This document shows, piece by piece, positions 48,344 through 57,413 of a DNA stretch of 64,000 nt. Positions within the stretch are counted from its first letter, which is position 1; the number at the start of each line of letters is the position of its first letter. Source of the DNA: Planococcus donghaensis MPA1U2 (GTDB taxonomy: Bacteria; Bacillota; Bacilli; Bacillales_A; Planococcaceae); contig NZ_AEPB01000038.1 in NCBI RefSeq assembly GCF_000189395.1, positions 102,764 through 166,763 of the forward strand. The letters are read 5' to 3'. A model generated the notes under the pieces. It saw only the letters and a program-made list of their open reading frames with translations. It searched no databases and was not told where the DNA came from. The translations under genes were made by a program, and so were the position numbers.

Positions 48344-48934
48344 TTATTTAAGGCTTAACGTTTCGTGCAAACTAAATTCGTTTTTAACCCATTTTTCTGC
48401 TTCGAGCCAGTCATAAACGCGTATAACATTCGATGGAATGACCTCACGGTTATAAGGGGTATCAAAAAGAATAACGGGAATATCAAGCTCTTCAGCTATT
48501 TCTACAGCATTGTCGTGTTTGTCTTCGAAAAATAAATCCACATTGTGACGTTTTGCTGTTTCGATTTTTTTGTGAGAACCAATCAGTTCAATATGATCAT
48601 ACGCTATCGCATGTTCTTTAAACCAATTTAGCGTGATATCACGAACATTGTCCCCACGAGCGGAAATATAATACAGTTCGTATTGGTCTTTCCAGTTGTT
48701 TAAAATTTGTTTTGCATGATCAGATACAGGAGAAGCCGCATAAATACGCGGCTCGGAATCCCGGAACCAAGAATAAAATTCGCCTTGCGTCAAATGAGGG
48801 AGAGCTGCAGTCAAATCATATTCTTTAATATCATCCAAGGTTAATTCACTGTTAAACTGTTCATTTATGTGAGGAATCAGTGACGTTGGAGAAGTCACGG
48901 TTCCATCAATATCTATTCCGAAACGGTATCTCAT
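48344..48934 (-). CDS. yqfW: HAD-family 5'-nucleotidase-like protein YqfW
   Basis: HAD phosphatase with DIDGT motif I (FGIDIDGTVTS), ISARGD motif II, and a late motif with FFEDKHDNAVEIAE. NT5C/YqfW type, predicted nucleotidase but substrate not known. 196 aa. Minus strand, 12 nt downstream of ispG. Confidence 0.85.
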   Translation of the reverse strand: MRYRFGIDIDGTVTSPTSLIPHINEQFNSELTLDDIKEYDLTAALPHLTQGEFYSWFRDSEPRIYAASPVSDHAKQILNNWKDQYELYYISARGDNVRDITLNWFKEHAIAYDHIELIGSHKKIETAKRHNVDLFFEDKHDNAVEIAEELDIPVILFDTPYNREVIPSNVIRVYDWLEAEKWVKNEFSLHETLSLK

Positions 48935-48946
48935 TACTTCACAACC

Positions 48947-50071
48947 TTATACTTGTTGTTCTAATTCTTTTTTCGCTTTTTCAGTTGCTTGTTTTTCGAA
49001 ATAAGCTTCAGCTAATTTGTCGATTTCGATTTTCAGTTCTTCGACCATTGTTTCTTCAGGAACTTTACGGACGGTTTTACCGTGCATAAACAGTAATCCT
49101 TCGCCGCGAGCACCGGCAATTCCGATATCAGCTTCACGCGCTTCACCTGGACCGTTAACCGCACAGCCTAGAACTGCTACTTTTAATGGAGCTTTAATGT
49201 GTGAAATATATTCTTCCACTTCGTTCGCAATTGATATCAAATCAATTTCAATACGTCCACATGTCGGGCATGAAATTAGCGTTGCGGCGTTTGAAGAAAG
49301 GCCGAAAATTTTCAGCATTTCACGCGCTACTTTTACTTCTTCGACTGGGTCTGCACTTAACGATACGCGAAGTGTGTTACCAATGCCTTTGGCAAACAAT
49401 GCGCCAAGACCTGCAGCACTCTTCACTGTACCAGAGAACAATGTTCCAGATTCAGTAATACCTAAGTGTAATGGATAGTCAAAAGCTTTTGAAGCGAGTT
49501 CATATGCTTCAACCGCTAAGCTGACATCTGAAGCTTTTAATGAAACGATAATATCGTGGAAATCCAAGTCTTCTAAAATTTTAATGTGGTGAAGTGCACT
49601 TTCGACCATACCTTCAGCCGTTGGATAGCCGTATTTTTCTAAAATTTTACGTTCTAATGATCCAGCGTTAACCCCGATACGAATAGGAATGCCTTTTGCT
49701 TTAGCCGCATTTACCACAGCTTCTACTTTTTCGCGTCGTCCAATGTTACCTGGGTTAATGCGGATTTTGTCTGCACCTTGTTCAATTGCAATTAAAGCTA
49801 ATTTATAATCAAAATGAATATCTACTACTAAAGGAATGTTAATGCGTGCTTTAATCGCGCCAATTGCATAAGCTGCACGTTCGTCAGGGCATGCTACGCG
49901 AACTACTTGGCATCCAGCTTCTTCTAATCGCAAAATTTCAGCGACTGTTGCTTCAACATCATGCGTTTTAGTCGTAGCCATACTTTGTATAAATAATTCA
50001 TTACTGCCGCCAATCGTCAAATCTCCGACTCTTACGGGGCGTGTTTTTGAACGGTGTGTCATTTCGCTCAT
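48947..50071 (-). CDS. ispG: 4-hydroxy-3-methylbut-2-en-1-yl diphosphate synthase (GcpE)
   Basis: Penultimate MEP-pathway enzyme, [4Fe-4S]. TIM-barrel N-terminus ([15 protein letters not shown]), cluster cysteines in [13 protein letters not shown] and [10 protein letters not shown]. 374 aa. ATG 50071 chosen: AAGGAGAG on the minus strand with an 8-nt spacer; the longer frame upstream has no RBS. Followed by yqfW. Confidence 0.95.
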   Translation of the reverse strand: MSEMTHRSKTRPVRVGDLTIGGSNELFIQSMATTKTHDVEATVAEILRLEEAGCQVVRVACPDERAAYAIGAIKARINIPLVVDIHFDYKLALIAIEQGADKIRINPGNIGRREKVEAVVNAAKAKGIPIRIGVNAGSLERKILEKYGYPTAEGMVESALHHIKILEDLDFHDIIVSLKASDVSLAVEAYELASKAFDYPLHLGITESGTLFSGTVKSAAGLGALFAKGIGNTLRVSLSADPVEEVKVAREMLKIFGLSSNAATLISCPTCGRIEIDLISIANEVEEYISHIKAPLKVAVLGCAVNGPGEAREADIGIAGARGEGLLFMHGKTVRKVPEETMVEELKIEIDKLAEAYFEKQATEKAKKELEQQV

Positions 50072-50179
50072 GAAAAAATCTCTCCTTTTTAATGGTGGCC
50101 TGTTGTACCGGCTCACATATCTTTGTCCTACATACGAGGAATAAACAAGCATGCAGGCTCTCTTCTATTGCCTATAGCC

Positions 50180-50209
50180 ATTTTAGCAGTGTCGTGCGCA
50201 AAAAGACAA
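50180..50209 (-). promoter_or_regulatory. Probable ispG promoter
   Basis: Minus-strand TTGTCT (50209-50204) and TAAAAT (50185-50180) with an 18-nt spacer. Confidence 0.4.
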
Positions 50210-50241
50210 GAAAGACGGCTGATTAACACCATAAATCAATC

Positions 50242-50766
50242 TTACGCTTGTTTCTTTGAAACGGGTGGTTTTTTTGGGTAATAGCCAATTGCTACATATA
50301 AATAGAAGATGGTCAATAAACTAGTAGCGATAGAAACTTTAAAACCAACGTCAAAGAAACTTAACACAAATGCTAGTAATGTTGGGATGGTTACACTTAA
50401 TGCGGTAGTGCGCCATAAATGACGGTATTCACCACGACGTTTTCTGCTATTCAAAATCAGCAAAGCGATCAAAGCGAACAAGCTGATTTTGATAAAATGA
50501 TAGATTGTAGTTGAAACAAATAGGAAAACAAAAGCAAACGGGTAAAGGAGCCAATCAATTTCTTCGACAAATTCGATGAGTCCCTCTATACTGCTAGAGG
50601 CATTACCCAACCCAGTGCTCCATTCAATAAAAGATGCTATTGTTAACAATGATATAAAAACAAAGATAAACTGCATTATTTTCCCAATGCTCATTATTCG
50701 GACGGCTGCTTGTTTTTTAGGTTCCATTAAACTCGCTTTAAATAATTGGTATAGGTTCAAATTCAT
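50242..50766 (-). CDS. DUF1189 family membrane protein
   Basis: 174 aa with four to five TM helices, starting MNLNLYQLFKASLMEPKK, which resembles the DUF1189 N-terminus. Corresponds in position to B. subtilis yqgB (recalled). GAGAGGAAG precedes ATG. Function unknown. No obvious terminator follows before the ispG promoter region. Confidence 0.7.
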   Translation of the reverse strand: MNLNLYQLFKASLMEPKKQAAVRIMSIGKIMQFIFVFISLLTIASFIEWSTGLGNASSSIEGLIEFVEEIDWLLYPFAFVFLFVSTTIYHFIKISLFALIALLILNSRKRRGEYRHLWRTTALSVTIPTLLAFVLSFFDVGFKVSIATSLLTIFYLYVAIGYYPKKPPVSKKQA

Positions 50767-50856
50767 CTTCCTCTCATCTATACCAATAATCGTACCACGT
50801 AGATTGTAAAAAAAAATGTCGCTTTGTTACGGGAATGTAAATTTTGCAGAAAGGTG

Positions 50857-50886
50857 TTTACAAATTCTTAGTAAACTACGCATAAT
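50857..50886 (+). promoter_or_regulatory. Promoter of Na/Pi cotransporter gene
   Basis: TTTACA at 50857-50862, 18-nt spacer, CATAAT at 50881-50886. Confidence 0.55.
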
Positions 50887-50928
50887 AGGTTAGGTGTGAA
50901 TATGAAATTTAGGAGTTGAATATGTATC

Positions 50929-52560
50929 GTGGAAATGAACTGGCAAGAAATCTTCTTTTCCTTTTTTGGTGGATTAGGGATTTTCCTATTTTCAATTAAG
51001 TTTATGGGTGATGCTTTACAAAAAGCAGCAGGTGATAAACTACGAGACATCTTGGATCGTTTTACAACAAATCCGTTCATGGGTGTTTTAGTTGGTATTA
51101 TCGTAACCATCTTAATTCAATCGAGTTCAGGTACTACTGTAATCGTAGTTGGTTTAGTTAGTGCCGGGTTTATGACATTGAGACAGGCAATCGGTGTTAT
51201 TATGGGGGCTAATATTGGGACTACTGTAACAGCCTTCATTATCGGTTTAGATGTTGGAGAGTACGCTTTGCCAATTATGGCAGTCGGAGCGGCAATGATT
51301 TTCTTTATTAAGAAAAACAAAATCCAAAACATCGGACAAGTCATTTTTGGTTTTGGTGGCTTATTCTACGGTATGGAATTAATGAGTGGCGGTATGAAAC
51401 CACTACGCGAATTACCAGCCTTTATCGACATGACGGTTAATTTAAGTGAATTCCCGATCTTAGGAGTGTTTGTCGGAACAGTCTTTACGTTAATTGTACA
51501 GAGCTCAAGTGGTACTGTCGCAATTCTCCAAGGACTTTACGCTGAAAACATCCTTACGCTTGGTGCATCTCTGCCAGTTCTATTCGGTGACAATATCGGA
51601 ACAACCATTACAGCGGTACTAGCAGCACTTGGTACTTCAATCGCAGCACGCCGCGCAGCAGCAGTACATGTACTGTTTAATATCGTTGGTTCGGTTATCT
51701 TCTTGATCTTATTAATTCCTTTTACAGCTTATGTAGAATGGATTTCAGGGGTCTTGGCATTAGAACCGAAAATGCAAATCGCATTTGCTCACGGTTCATT
51801 TAACGTAGTAAACACTATTATTCAATTTCCATTAATAGGTGCATGGGCTTACCTAGTGACGAAAGTTATTCCAGGTGAAGAAGTGTTGGTTGAATTTAAA
51901 CCAAAACATTTGGATATTCACTTTATCGAACAATCTCCTTCCATTGCACTTGGCCAAGCAAAAGAAGAAATTTTGCGCATGGGTCAATATTCAGTGCAAG
52001 GTTTAGAAGAAACGTATAAATATTTAATGACAAAGAGCAAGAAAAATGCAGAAATGGGTTATCAGTTAGAAGATGCCATTAACAATCTTGATAGCAAAAT
52101 CACAGATTACTTGGTACTGATTTCAGCAGAGTCTATTTCAGCAGCTGATTCAACTCGCCACACGATGTTAATGGAAACAGTTCGTGACATTGAACGAATT
52201 GGTGACCATTTTGAAAACATTATCGAGCTAGTAGATTACCAAGAAAACAACAAAGTGAAAATCACGGAAAGTGCAATGGAAGATTTAACAGAAATGTTTA
52301 CATTGACGATTGCAACAGTTCAAAAAGCGCTTAACGCATTAGATACCACTAGCCATGAATTGGCTCGTGAAGTAGCTGAACAAGAAGACTTGATCGACAA
52401 AATGGAACGTAAATTCCGCAAAAAACACATTTTACGCTTAAACGAAGGTGTATGTACGGGACAAGCAGGTATTGTCTTTGTCGACATCGTAAGTAATCTA
52501 GAGCGAATTGGTGACCACTCAGTTAATATTGCAGAAGCAATTTTAGGAAACCGCGCTTAA
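50929..52560 (+). CDS. Na+/phosphate cotransporter with PhoU-like C-terminus
   Basis: NptA/PNaS-family symporter. The repeated membrane core contains two QSSSGT signatures (LIQSSSGTTVIVVG and LIVQSSSGTVAIL), each followed by MGANIGT or GDNIGT. A cytoplasmic PhoU-like domain follows from about residue 345, with two RIGDH motifs. 543 aa. GTG start, AGGAG 13 nt upstream. Homologous to B. subtilis yqeW, which sits near rpsU; here it lies 30 kb away. Confidence 0.9.
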   Translation: MEMNWQEIFFSFFGGLGIFLFSIKFMGDALQKAAGDKLRDILDRFTTNPFMGVLVGIIVTILIQSSSGTTVIVVGLVSAGFMTLRQAIGVIMGANIGTTVTAFIIGLDVGEYALPIMAVGAAMIFFIKKNKIQNIGQVIFGFGGLFYGMELMSGGMKPLRELPAFIDMTVNLSEFPILGVFVGTVFTLIVQSSSGTVAILQGLYAENILTLGASLPVLFGDNIGTTITAVLAALGTSIAARRAAAVHVLFNIVGSVIFLILLIPFTAYVEWISGVLALEPKMQIAFAHGSFNVVNTIIQFPLIGAWAYLVTKVIPGEEVLVEFKPKHLDIHFIEQSPSIALGQAKEEILRMGQYSVQGLEETYKYLMTKSKKNAEMGYQLEDAINNLDSKITDYLVLISAESISAADSTRHTMLMETVRDIERIGDHFENIIELVDYQENNKVKITESAMEDLTEMFTLTIATVQKALNALDTTSHELAREVAEQEDLIDKMERKFRKKHILRLNEGVCTGQAGIVFVDIVSNLERIGDHSVNIAEAILGNRA

Positions 52561-52564
52561 GTAG

Positions 52565-52610
52565 AAAAGCATATGTGCGTGTTCTGCGCTAGGTATAAGC
52601 AGACCGATAA
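52565..52610. repeat. Dispersed intergenic repeat, degenerate copy 2
   Basis: AAAAGC ... GTATAAGCAGACCGAT aligns with the frame of copy 1 at 8461-8517 with several substitutions and short gaps. Same placement after a stop codon and before a terminator. Confidence 0.35.
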
Positions 52611-52617
52611 AAAAATC

Positions 52618-52686
52618 AAAAAGCTCTCTTTCATCAAACTTTACATTTATTAAAATGTAGAGCACGATAGAAGAGAGCTTTTTTAT
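52618..52686 (+). terminator. Bipartite terminator-like hairpin before DUF456 gene
   Basis: Outer stem AAAAAGCTCTCTT / AAGAGAGCTTTTTT and inner stem TTACATTT / AAAATGTA. The T-run touches the next gene's AGGAGG RBS. Confidence 0.8.
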
Positions 52687-52699
52687 AGGAGGAATGCAG

Positions 52700-53194
52700 A
52701 TGGAAATCATCGGCTGGATTGTAATCTTGCTATTTTTTGTTATTGGCTTTATCGGTTTGGTTTACCCAATTATACCGGCTGTTTTGTTTATTTTCGGCGG
52801 CTTTGTTGTATATGGCTTATTTTTTAGTTTTAGTGATTTGCCTTGGTGGTTCTGGGCAATTCAAAGTTTGTTTGTAATTTTGTTGTTCGGAGCAGATGCT
52901 ATTGCAAATGCTTTTGGCGTGAAAAAGTTTGGAGGCTCTAAAGCGGGACTTTGGGGTAGTACCATTGGATTGATTGTAGGTCCTTTTGTTATACCCATTG
53001 TTGGTATTTTAATTGGTCCATTTATCGGAGCAATTGTTGCAGAGATCATATTTAACAAATCATCATTGAAAAAATCATTTCTTTCAGGTGTAGGATCTGT
53101 TGTCGGATTTATCACCTCTGTCTTTACGAAAGGCATTATCCAGACAGTTATGATCGCGCTTTTCTTTATCACTATTAATTTCAGTGATAAATAA
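52700..53194 (+). CDS. DUF456 family membrane protein
   Basis: 164 aa, four to five TM helices with Gly-rich segments (GSKAGLWGSTIGLIVG, IGPFIGAIVAE), matching the DUF456 family (position of B. subtilis yqgC). ATG 52700 preferred: GGAGG at 52688-52692 gives a 7-nt spacer, while the ATG at 52694 is only 1 nt away. Function unknown. Confidence 0.8.
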   Translation: MEIIGWIVILLFFVIGFIGLVYPIIPAVLFIFGGFVVYGLFFSFSDLPWWFWAIQSLFVILLFGADAIANAFGVKKFGGSKAGLWGSTIGLIVGPFVIPIVGILIGPFIGAIVAEIIFNKSSLKKSFLSGVGSVVGFITSVFTKGIIQTVMIALFFITINFSDK

Positions 53195-53204
53195 AGGAAT
53201 ATAC

Positions 53205-53230
53205 GTTTAATCATAGGTGAATTCGGGCAA
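53205..53230 (+). promoter_or_regulatory. Sigma-B-like promoter upstream of sodA
   Basis: GTTTAA at 53205-53210, 14-nt spacer, GGGCAA at 53225-53230. This is one mismatch from the sigma-B consensus GTTTAA-N12-14-GGGWAW, 102 nt before sodA. Confidence 0.45.
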
Positions 53231-53331
53231 AAGACTGAATAACGCCATTAGACGTGCATTTTGTTTGTAACAGTCTAGAAATTTTGATAGGCTAAGAAGG
53301 TAGACCAATAGACTCAAGGAGGAATTTAATT

Positions 53332-53940
53332 ATGGCTTATGAATTACCTGAATTACCTTACGCGTATGACGCACTTGAACCACATATTGACAAAGAAACG
53401 ATGAACATTCATCACACGAAACACCACAACACGTACATCACAAACGTAAATGCGGCTTTAGAAGGCCACGAAGACCTTGCTTCAAAATCTGTAGAAGAGT
53501 TAATTGCTGATTTAGATGCAGTACCAGAATCAATTCGCACAGCTGTCCGTAACAACGGCGGTGGACATGCGAATCACTCATTATTCTGGAAACTATTGTC
53601 TCCAAGCGGTGGCGGTAACCCTACAGGCGCTTTAGGCGAAGCAATCAACAGCAAGTTCGGAAGCTTTGACGAATTTAAAGAAAAATTCGCTGCTGCTGGA
53701 AAAACTCGCTTTGGATCAGGATGGGCTTGGCTTGTTCTTTCTAACGGCGAACTTGAAGTAGTATCAACACCTAACCAAGACTCTCCATTAATGGAAGGCA
53801 AAACGCCATTACTTGGTCTTGATGTATGGGAGCACGCTTACTACTTGAAATACCAAAACAAACGTCCAGACTACATCAATGCATTCTGGAACGTAGTAAA
53901 CTGGGAAGAAGTTTCAAACCGTTACGAAACAGCAAAATAA
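53332..53940 (+). CDS. sodA: Superoxide dismutase [Mn]
   Basis: Converts superoxide to O2 and H2O2. Metal ligands: His in [11 protein letters not shown], His in ANHSLFW, Asp and His in LDVWEHAYY. The GSGWAWLV and PNQDSP segments favour the Mn form. 202 aa. RBS AAGGAGG 8 nt upstream; monocistronic. Confidence 0.97.
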   Translation: MAYELPELPYAYDALEPHIDKETMNIHHTKHHNTYITNVNAALEGHEDLASKSVEELIADLDAVPESIRTAVRNNGGGHANHSLFWKLLSPSGGGNPTGALGEAINSKFGSFDEFKEKFAAAGKTRFGSGWAWLVLSNGELEVVSTPNQDSPLMEGKTPLLGLDVWEHAYYLKYQNKRPDYINAFWNVVNWEEVSNRYETAK

Positions 53941-53961
53941 GACGTCACAATTGAAACTTTG

Positions 53962-54001
53962 CACACACTTTTTCGTCAGAAAAAGTGTGTGTTTTTTTTA
54001 T
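53962..54001 (+). terminator. sodA terminator
   Basis: ACACACTTTTT / AAAAAGTGTGTG stem with a CGTCAG loop and T7. Confidence 0.9.
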
Positions 54002-54053
54002 AGGATGATATACTGATAACTGGATATTTTTTTGCGAAAGGAGCAAATTGCTC

Positions 54054-56231
54054 ATGAAACCGCCTCAAAAAAGACGGATTTCACTTGCGAGGGTGAAATT
54101 ACAGTCGAATACAGTCTTTCGAATGAATGTCCTGTTTTTCACAATCTTTTTATTGTTTTCTTTGTTGATTTTACGCCTAGGCTTTCTTCAAATCGTTAAA
54201 GGGGAAGATTATGCACGTGCAATCGCAAGAACAGAGGAAGTCCCAGTCAATACGAGTGTTCCAAGAGGACGCATTTTTGATAGCGAAGGACGGATTCAAG
54301 TTGGCAATAAACCGGTCAATGCCATTACGTACACAGCGATGCAAACGACCAAAAGAGAAGAAATGATGACGGTGGCACGAGAGTTAGCAAAGCTGATTGA
54401 AAAAGACGTTAACAAAGTGACGCTCCGGGACAAACAGGATTTTTATATACAATTAAATACAGAAAGCGCCACAAAAAAAGTGACGGATGAAGAAAGAGCA
54501 GCAATTGCTGCTGAAGATATTACCGAAACAGAAAAACAGCGCAAGCTCGATGCGTTAGTAAGAGAAAAAATCACAGAAGAAGAACTAGCAAGTTTATCGG
54601 GAGAAGACCTTGAAGTGCTCGCAATCTATCGTGAAATGACTTCAGGATATGCATTAACTCCACAAATGATCAAAAATGAAGACGTAACGGATGAAGAGTT
54701 TGCTCGTGTTTCGGAACGCTTGACGGACCCGCAATTAAAAGGCGTTAATACCGTAACCGATTGGAAACGGATCAAATCGAGTGACTTAACCATTCTAGGG
54801 AGTACGACTACACCGGAAACCGGAATTCCCGCTACAAAATTGGAATACTACTTAGCTCGAGATTATTCTCGTAACGATCGTATTGGGATCAGTTTCTTAG
54901 AACAACAATACGAAGAAGTGTTACAAGGTCAAAAATCGGTTGTTAAAAATGTAACCGATGGCCGGGGAAGTGTCATTGAAACAGTTCCTGTGGATGAAGG
55001 AGAAGCTGGAAAAGACATTGTGTTATCCGTCGATAGCGAATTGCAAAGTGAACTTGAAAAAATTGTAGAAGATAAATTATTGGAGTTAAAAAAACGTCCA
55101 AATTCAGAATTAGTTAAAGACGCTTACTTAGTCATGATGAACCCGCAAACGGGAGAAGTTTTATCAATGGTAGGCAAACGAATTGGCGAAGATAAAGACG
55201 GCAAACAAGTGATTTATGACTATGCATTTGGGACATTTACAGCAGCTCACGAAATGGGTTCAACTGTTAAAGGTGCAACGTTATTAACGGGTTACGCTAA
55301 AGACGCAGTGGAACTCAATGAAGTTCAAATTGATGAGCCGCTTAAGTTTGCCGGAACCGCGTTAAAAAAATCCATTTTTAATACAGAGCCATTTAACCGG
55401 ATTCCAATGACCGACTTGATGGCCATCGAACGATCTTCAAACGTTTATATGTTTAAAATAGCGATGAAAATTGCAGGAGTCGAATATCAATACAATCGCG
55501 GATTGTATGTAGCTCCTGAAACGTTTGCTGAAATGCGCAATTCATATGCCCAATTTGGTTTAGGGGTTAAAACTGGCATTGATTTGCCGAACGAAGGAAC
55601 TGGATATATGGGTGGAACTTCTCCGGGGGCAAAACTACTCGATTTGGCAATTGGTCAGTTTGATACGTATACACCGATGCAGTTAGCACAGTATATTTCA
55701 ACAATTGCTAATGACGGTTACCGAATGGAACCGCATGTAGTTAAAGAAATTCGCAGTGCTTCTACAGACGGAGTGTCACTAGGTCCAATTGAAACGATTA
55801 TTGAGCCTAAAATTTTAAATCGTATTAACAATACACAAGAAGAGATTGAGCAAGTTCAAACCGGTATGCGCAATGTATATATTGGAAGTTCAGGTTCAGC
55901 GCGTGCGCAATTCAGCGATGCTCCTTATACCGCTGCTGGGAAAACCGGTACAGCCGAAGTATATTTTTACGAAAAAGACCATGAACTAAACGGGAAATAT
56001 GCGATCAATATTGCGCATGTTGGATATGCTCCTTTTGAAAATCCGGAAATTGCTTATGCAGTCGTCATTCCGTACGTTACGACGGATCCTAAAAATGTCC
56101 CAAGAGCGAACAATGAAATTGCGCGAGCAGCAGCCGATAAGTATTTTGAGTTAAAAAGTAAAGAAGTAGTAGAAGAAAGCAATCTAATAAAACCACCTTA
56201 TAGTAAAACAGTCCAAGTTGAAGGTGAATAA
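54054..56231 (+). CDS. Class B penicillin-binding protein (PBP2-like transpeptidase)
   Basis: Peptidoglycan transpeptidase for elongation, equivalent by context to B. subtilis PbpA (YqgF). Short cytoplasmic tail, one TM (about residues 22-45), PBP dimerisation domain (VPRGRIFDSEGR), and transpeptidase domain with SxxK (GSTVKGATLL), SxN (SSNVYMFK) and KTG (GKTGTAEVY). About 725 aa. ATG 54054 (10 nt from GGAG) is preferred over TTG 54048 (4 nt). Confidence 0.9.
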   Translation: MKPPQKRRISLARVKLQSNTVFRMNVLFFTIFLLFSLLILRLGFLQIVKGEDYARAIARTEEVPVNTSVPRGRIFDSEGRIQVGNKPVNAITYTAMQTTKREEMMTVARELAKLIEKDVNKVTLRDKQDFYIQLNTESATKKVTDEERAAIAAEDITETEKQRKLDALVREKITEEELASLSGEDLEVLAIYREMTSGYALTPQMIKNEDVTDEEFARVSERLTDPQLKGVNTVTDWKRIKSSDLTILGSTTTPETGIPATKLEYYLARDYSRNDRIGISFLEQQYEEVLQGQKSVVKNVTDGRGSVIETVPVDEGEAGKDIVLSVDSELQSELEKIVEDKLLELKKRPNSELVKDAYLVMMNPQTGEVLSMVGKRIGEDKDGKQVIYDYAFGTFTAAHEMGSTVKGATLLTGYAKDAVELNEVQIDEPLKFAGTALKKSIFNTEPFNRIPMTDLMAIERSSNVYMFKIAMKIAGVEYQYNRGLYVAPETFAEMRNSYAQFGLGVKTGIDLPNEGTGYMGGTSPGAKLLDLAIGQFDTYTPMQLAQYISTIANDGYRMEPHVVKEIRSASTDGVSLGPIETIIEPKILNRINNTQEEIEQVQTGMRNVYIGSSGSARAQFSDAPYTAAGKTGTAEVYFYEKDHELNGKYAINIAHVGYAPFENPEIAYAVVIPYVTTDPKNVPRANNEIARAAADKYFELKSKEVVEESNLIKPPYSKTVQVEGE

Positions 56232-56234
56232 ACG

Positions 56235-56284
56235 AAAGCCCCAAGAAAATTCTCGTATTGAGAAATTTTCTTGGGGCTTTTTCT
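56235..56284 (+). terminator. PBP gene terminator
   Basis: Long AAAGCCCCAAGAAAATT / AATTTTCTTGGGGCTTT stem with 9-11 nt loop and T-run. Confidence 0.92.
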
Positions 56285-56297
56285 GTAAACAAAGCCA

Positions 56298-56336
56298 TTT
56301 ACAATTTCTTAACATTGCCTTTATATGTCCTCAACA
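56298..56336 (+). promoter_or_regulatory. PhoP box of the pst operon
   Basis: Four TT(A/T)ACA-like hexamers spaced exactly 5 nt apart: TTTACA (56298), TTAACA (56309), TTTATA (56320), TCAACA (56331). A -10-like TATAGT follows at 56346. This is the classic PhoP-P activator arrangement for phosphate starvation. Confidence 0.9.
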
Positions 56337-56393
56337 ATCCCTCTATATAGTAGAGAATGTAAACAAACATAATTAATAGGGGGAAACAACATA

Positions 56394-57338
56394 ATGAGAA
56401 ACTGGAAATTTGCGATGGCGTCAACAATTCTTGGTTCAGCTTTAATTCTAGGTGCATGCGGCAGTACGGATACACAAGAAACGAGTTCAGAAACAGCAGG
56501 AGAAGCAGTTGTTGAAGGAACTGTATCTGGTGATGGATCTTCTACTGTAGCACCAATTATGGAAGGCATTGTTGAAGAATATGCTGGAGCACAGCCGGAT
56601 GTTCAAGTTACAGTCGGTACATCAGGTACTGGTGGCGGATTTGAAAAATTTATCCAAGGTGAAACGGATTTCTCAAATGCTTCTCGCCCTATAAAAGAAG
56701 AAGAAGCAGCTAGCCTTGAAGAAGCAGGCATTGAATATACAGAATTCCAATTGGCTTATGATGGATTATCAGTAGTTGTCAGTCAAGAAAATGACTGGGT
56801 AGAAGATTTAACAGTAGAAGATTTGAAAAAGCTTTGGGTAGAAGATGGATCAACAAAAAAATGGTCTGATATCAATCCAGAGTGGCCAGATGAAGAAGTT
56901 GTATTTTATGCTCCAGGAACAGATTCAGGAACTTTCGATTATTTTAACGAAGTAATCTTAGAAGATGAAGATTTAGTAAGTTCAGCAACATTGTCTGAAG
57001 ACGACAATACATTGGTTCAAGGAATACAAGCAGATCCAAATGCAATCGGATTTTTCGGCTATGCGTATTACGTTGCGAACCAAGACACATTAAAAGTTGT
57101 ATCAATTGATGGAGTCGAACCTAACAATGAAACAATTGAGTCAGGTGAGTATGCACCACTATCACGTCCATTGTTCACATATGCTAATAATGCATCACTT
57201 ACGGATAACGAAGCAGCATACGATTTCATGACTTATGCGATTGAAAATGCAGGAGCTATGGCTGAGGCTGTTGGTTATGTCGCTTTGCCACAAGAAGATT
57301 ATGACAAAGATTTAGCAGATTTAGAAACGCTTAAATAA
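56394..57338 (+). CDS. pstS: Phosphate ABC transporter substrate-binding lipoprotein
   Basis: Binds inorganic phosphate outside the membrane. Signal peptide with lipobox LILGAC (Cys near residue 21), acidic Ser/Thr linker, then the phosphate-binding fold: GDGSSTVAPIME, GTSGTGGGF, FSNASRP and GTDSGTFDYF loops. 314 aa. RBS GGGGGAAA upstream. Directly controlled by the upstream PhoP box. Confidence 0.96.
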   Translation: MRNWKFAMASTILGSALILGACGSTDTQETSSETAGEAVVEGTVSGDGSSTVAPIMEGIVEEYAGAQPDVQVTVGTSGTGGGFEKFIQGETDFSNASRPIKEEEAASLEEAGIEYTEFQLAYDGLSVVVSQENDWVEDLTVEDLKKLWVEDGSTKKWSDINPEWPDEEVVFYAPGTDSGTFDYFNEVILEDEDLVSSATLSEDDNTLVQGIQADPNAIGFFGYAYYVANQDTLKVVSIDGVEPNNETIESGEYAPLSRPLFTYANNASLTDNEAAYDFMTYAIENAGAMAEAVGYVALPQEDYDKDLADLETLK

Positions 57339-57367
57339 TAACAAAGACCAGTCTAGTATAGTCTGAG

Positions 57368-57392
57368 GGTGAGCAGCCGCTGCTCACCTTTT
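57368..57392 (+). terminator. Intra-operon attenuator pstS-pstC
   Basis: Perfect GGTGAGCAG / CTGCTCACC stem with CCG loop and only four T. Its position between pstS and pstC fits partial termination that favours pstS mRNA. Confidence 0.75.
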
Positions 57393-57413
57393 GCGGTTGA
57401 AAGGGGATTCGAT

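Noticed and set aside
50857-50873. Possible PhoP box before the Na/Pi cotransporter (TTTACA and TTAGTA 5 nt apart)
   Set aside because: Only two hexamers, and TTTACA is also the -35. The positions 11 bp further out do not match, so four-repeat PhoP binding is unsupported.
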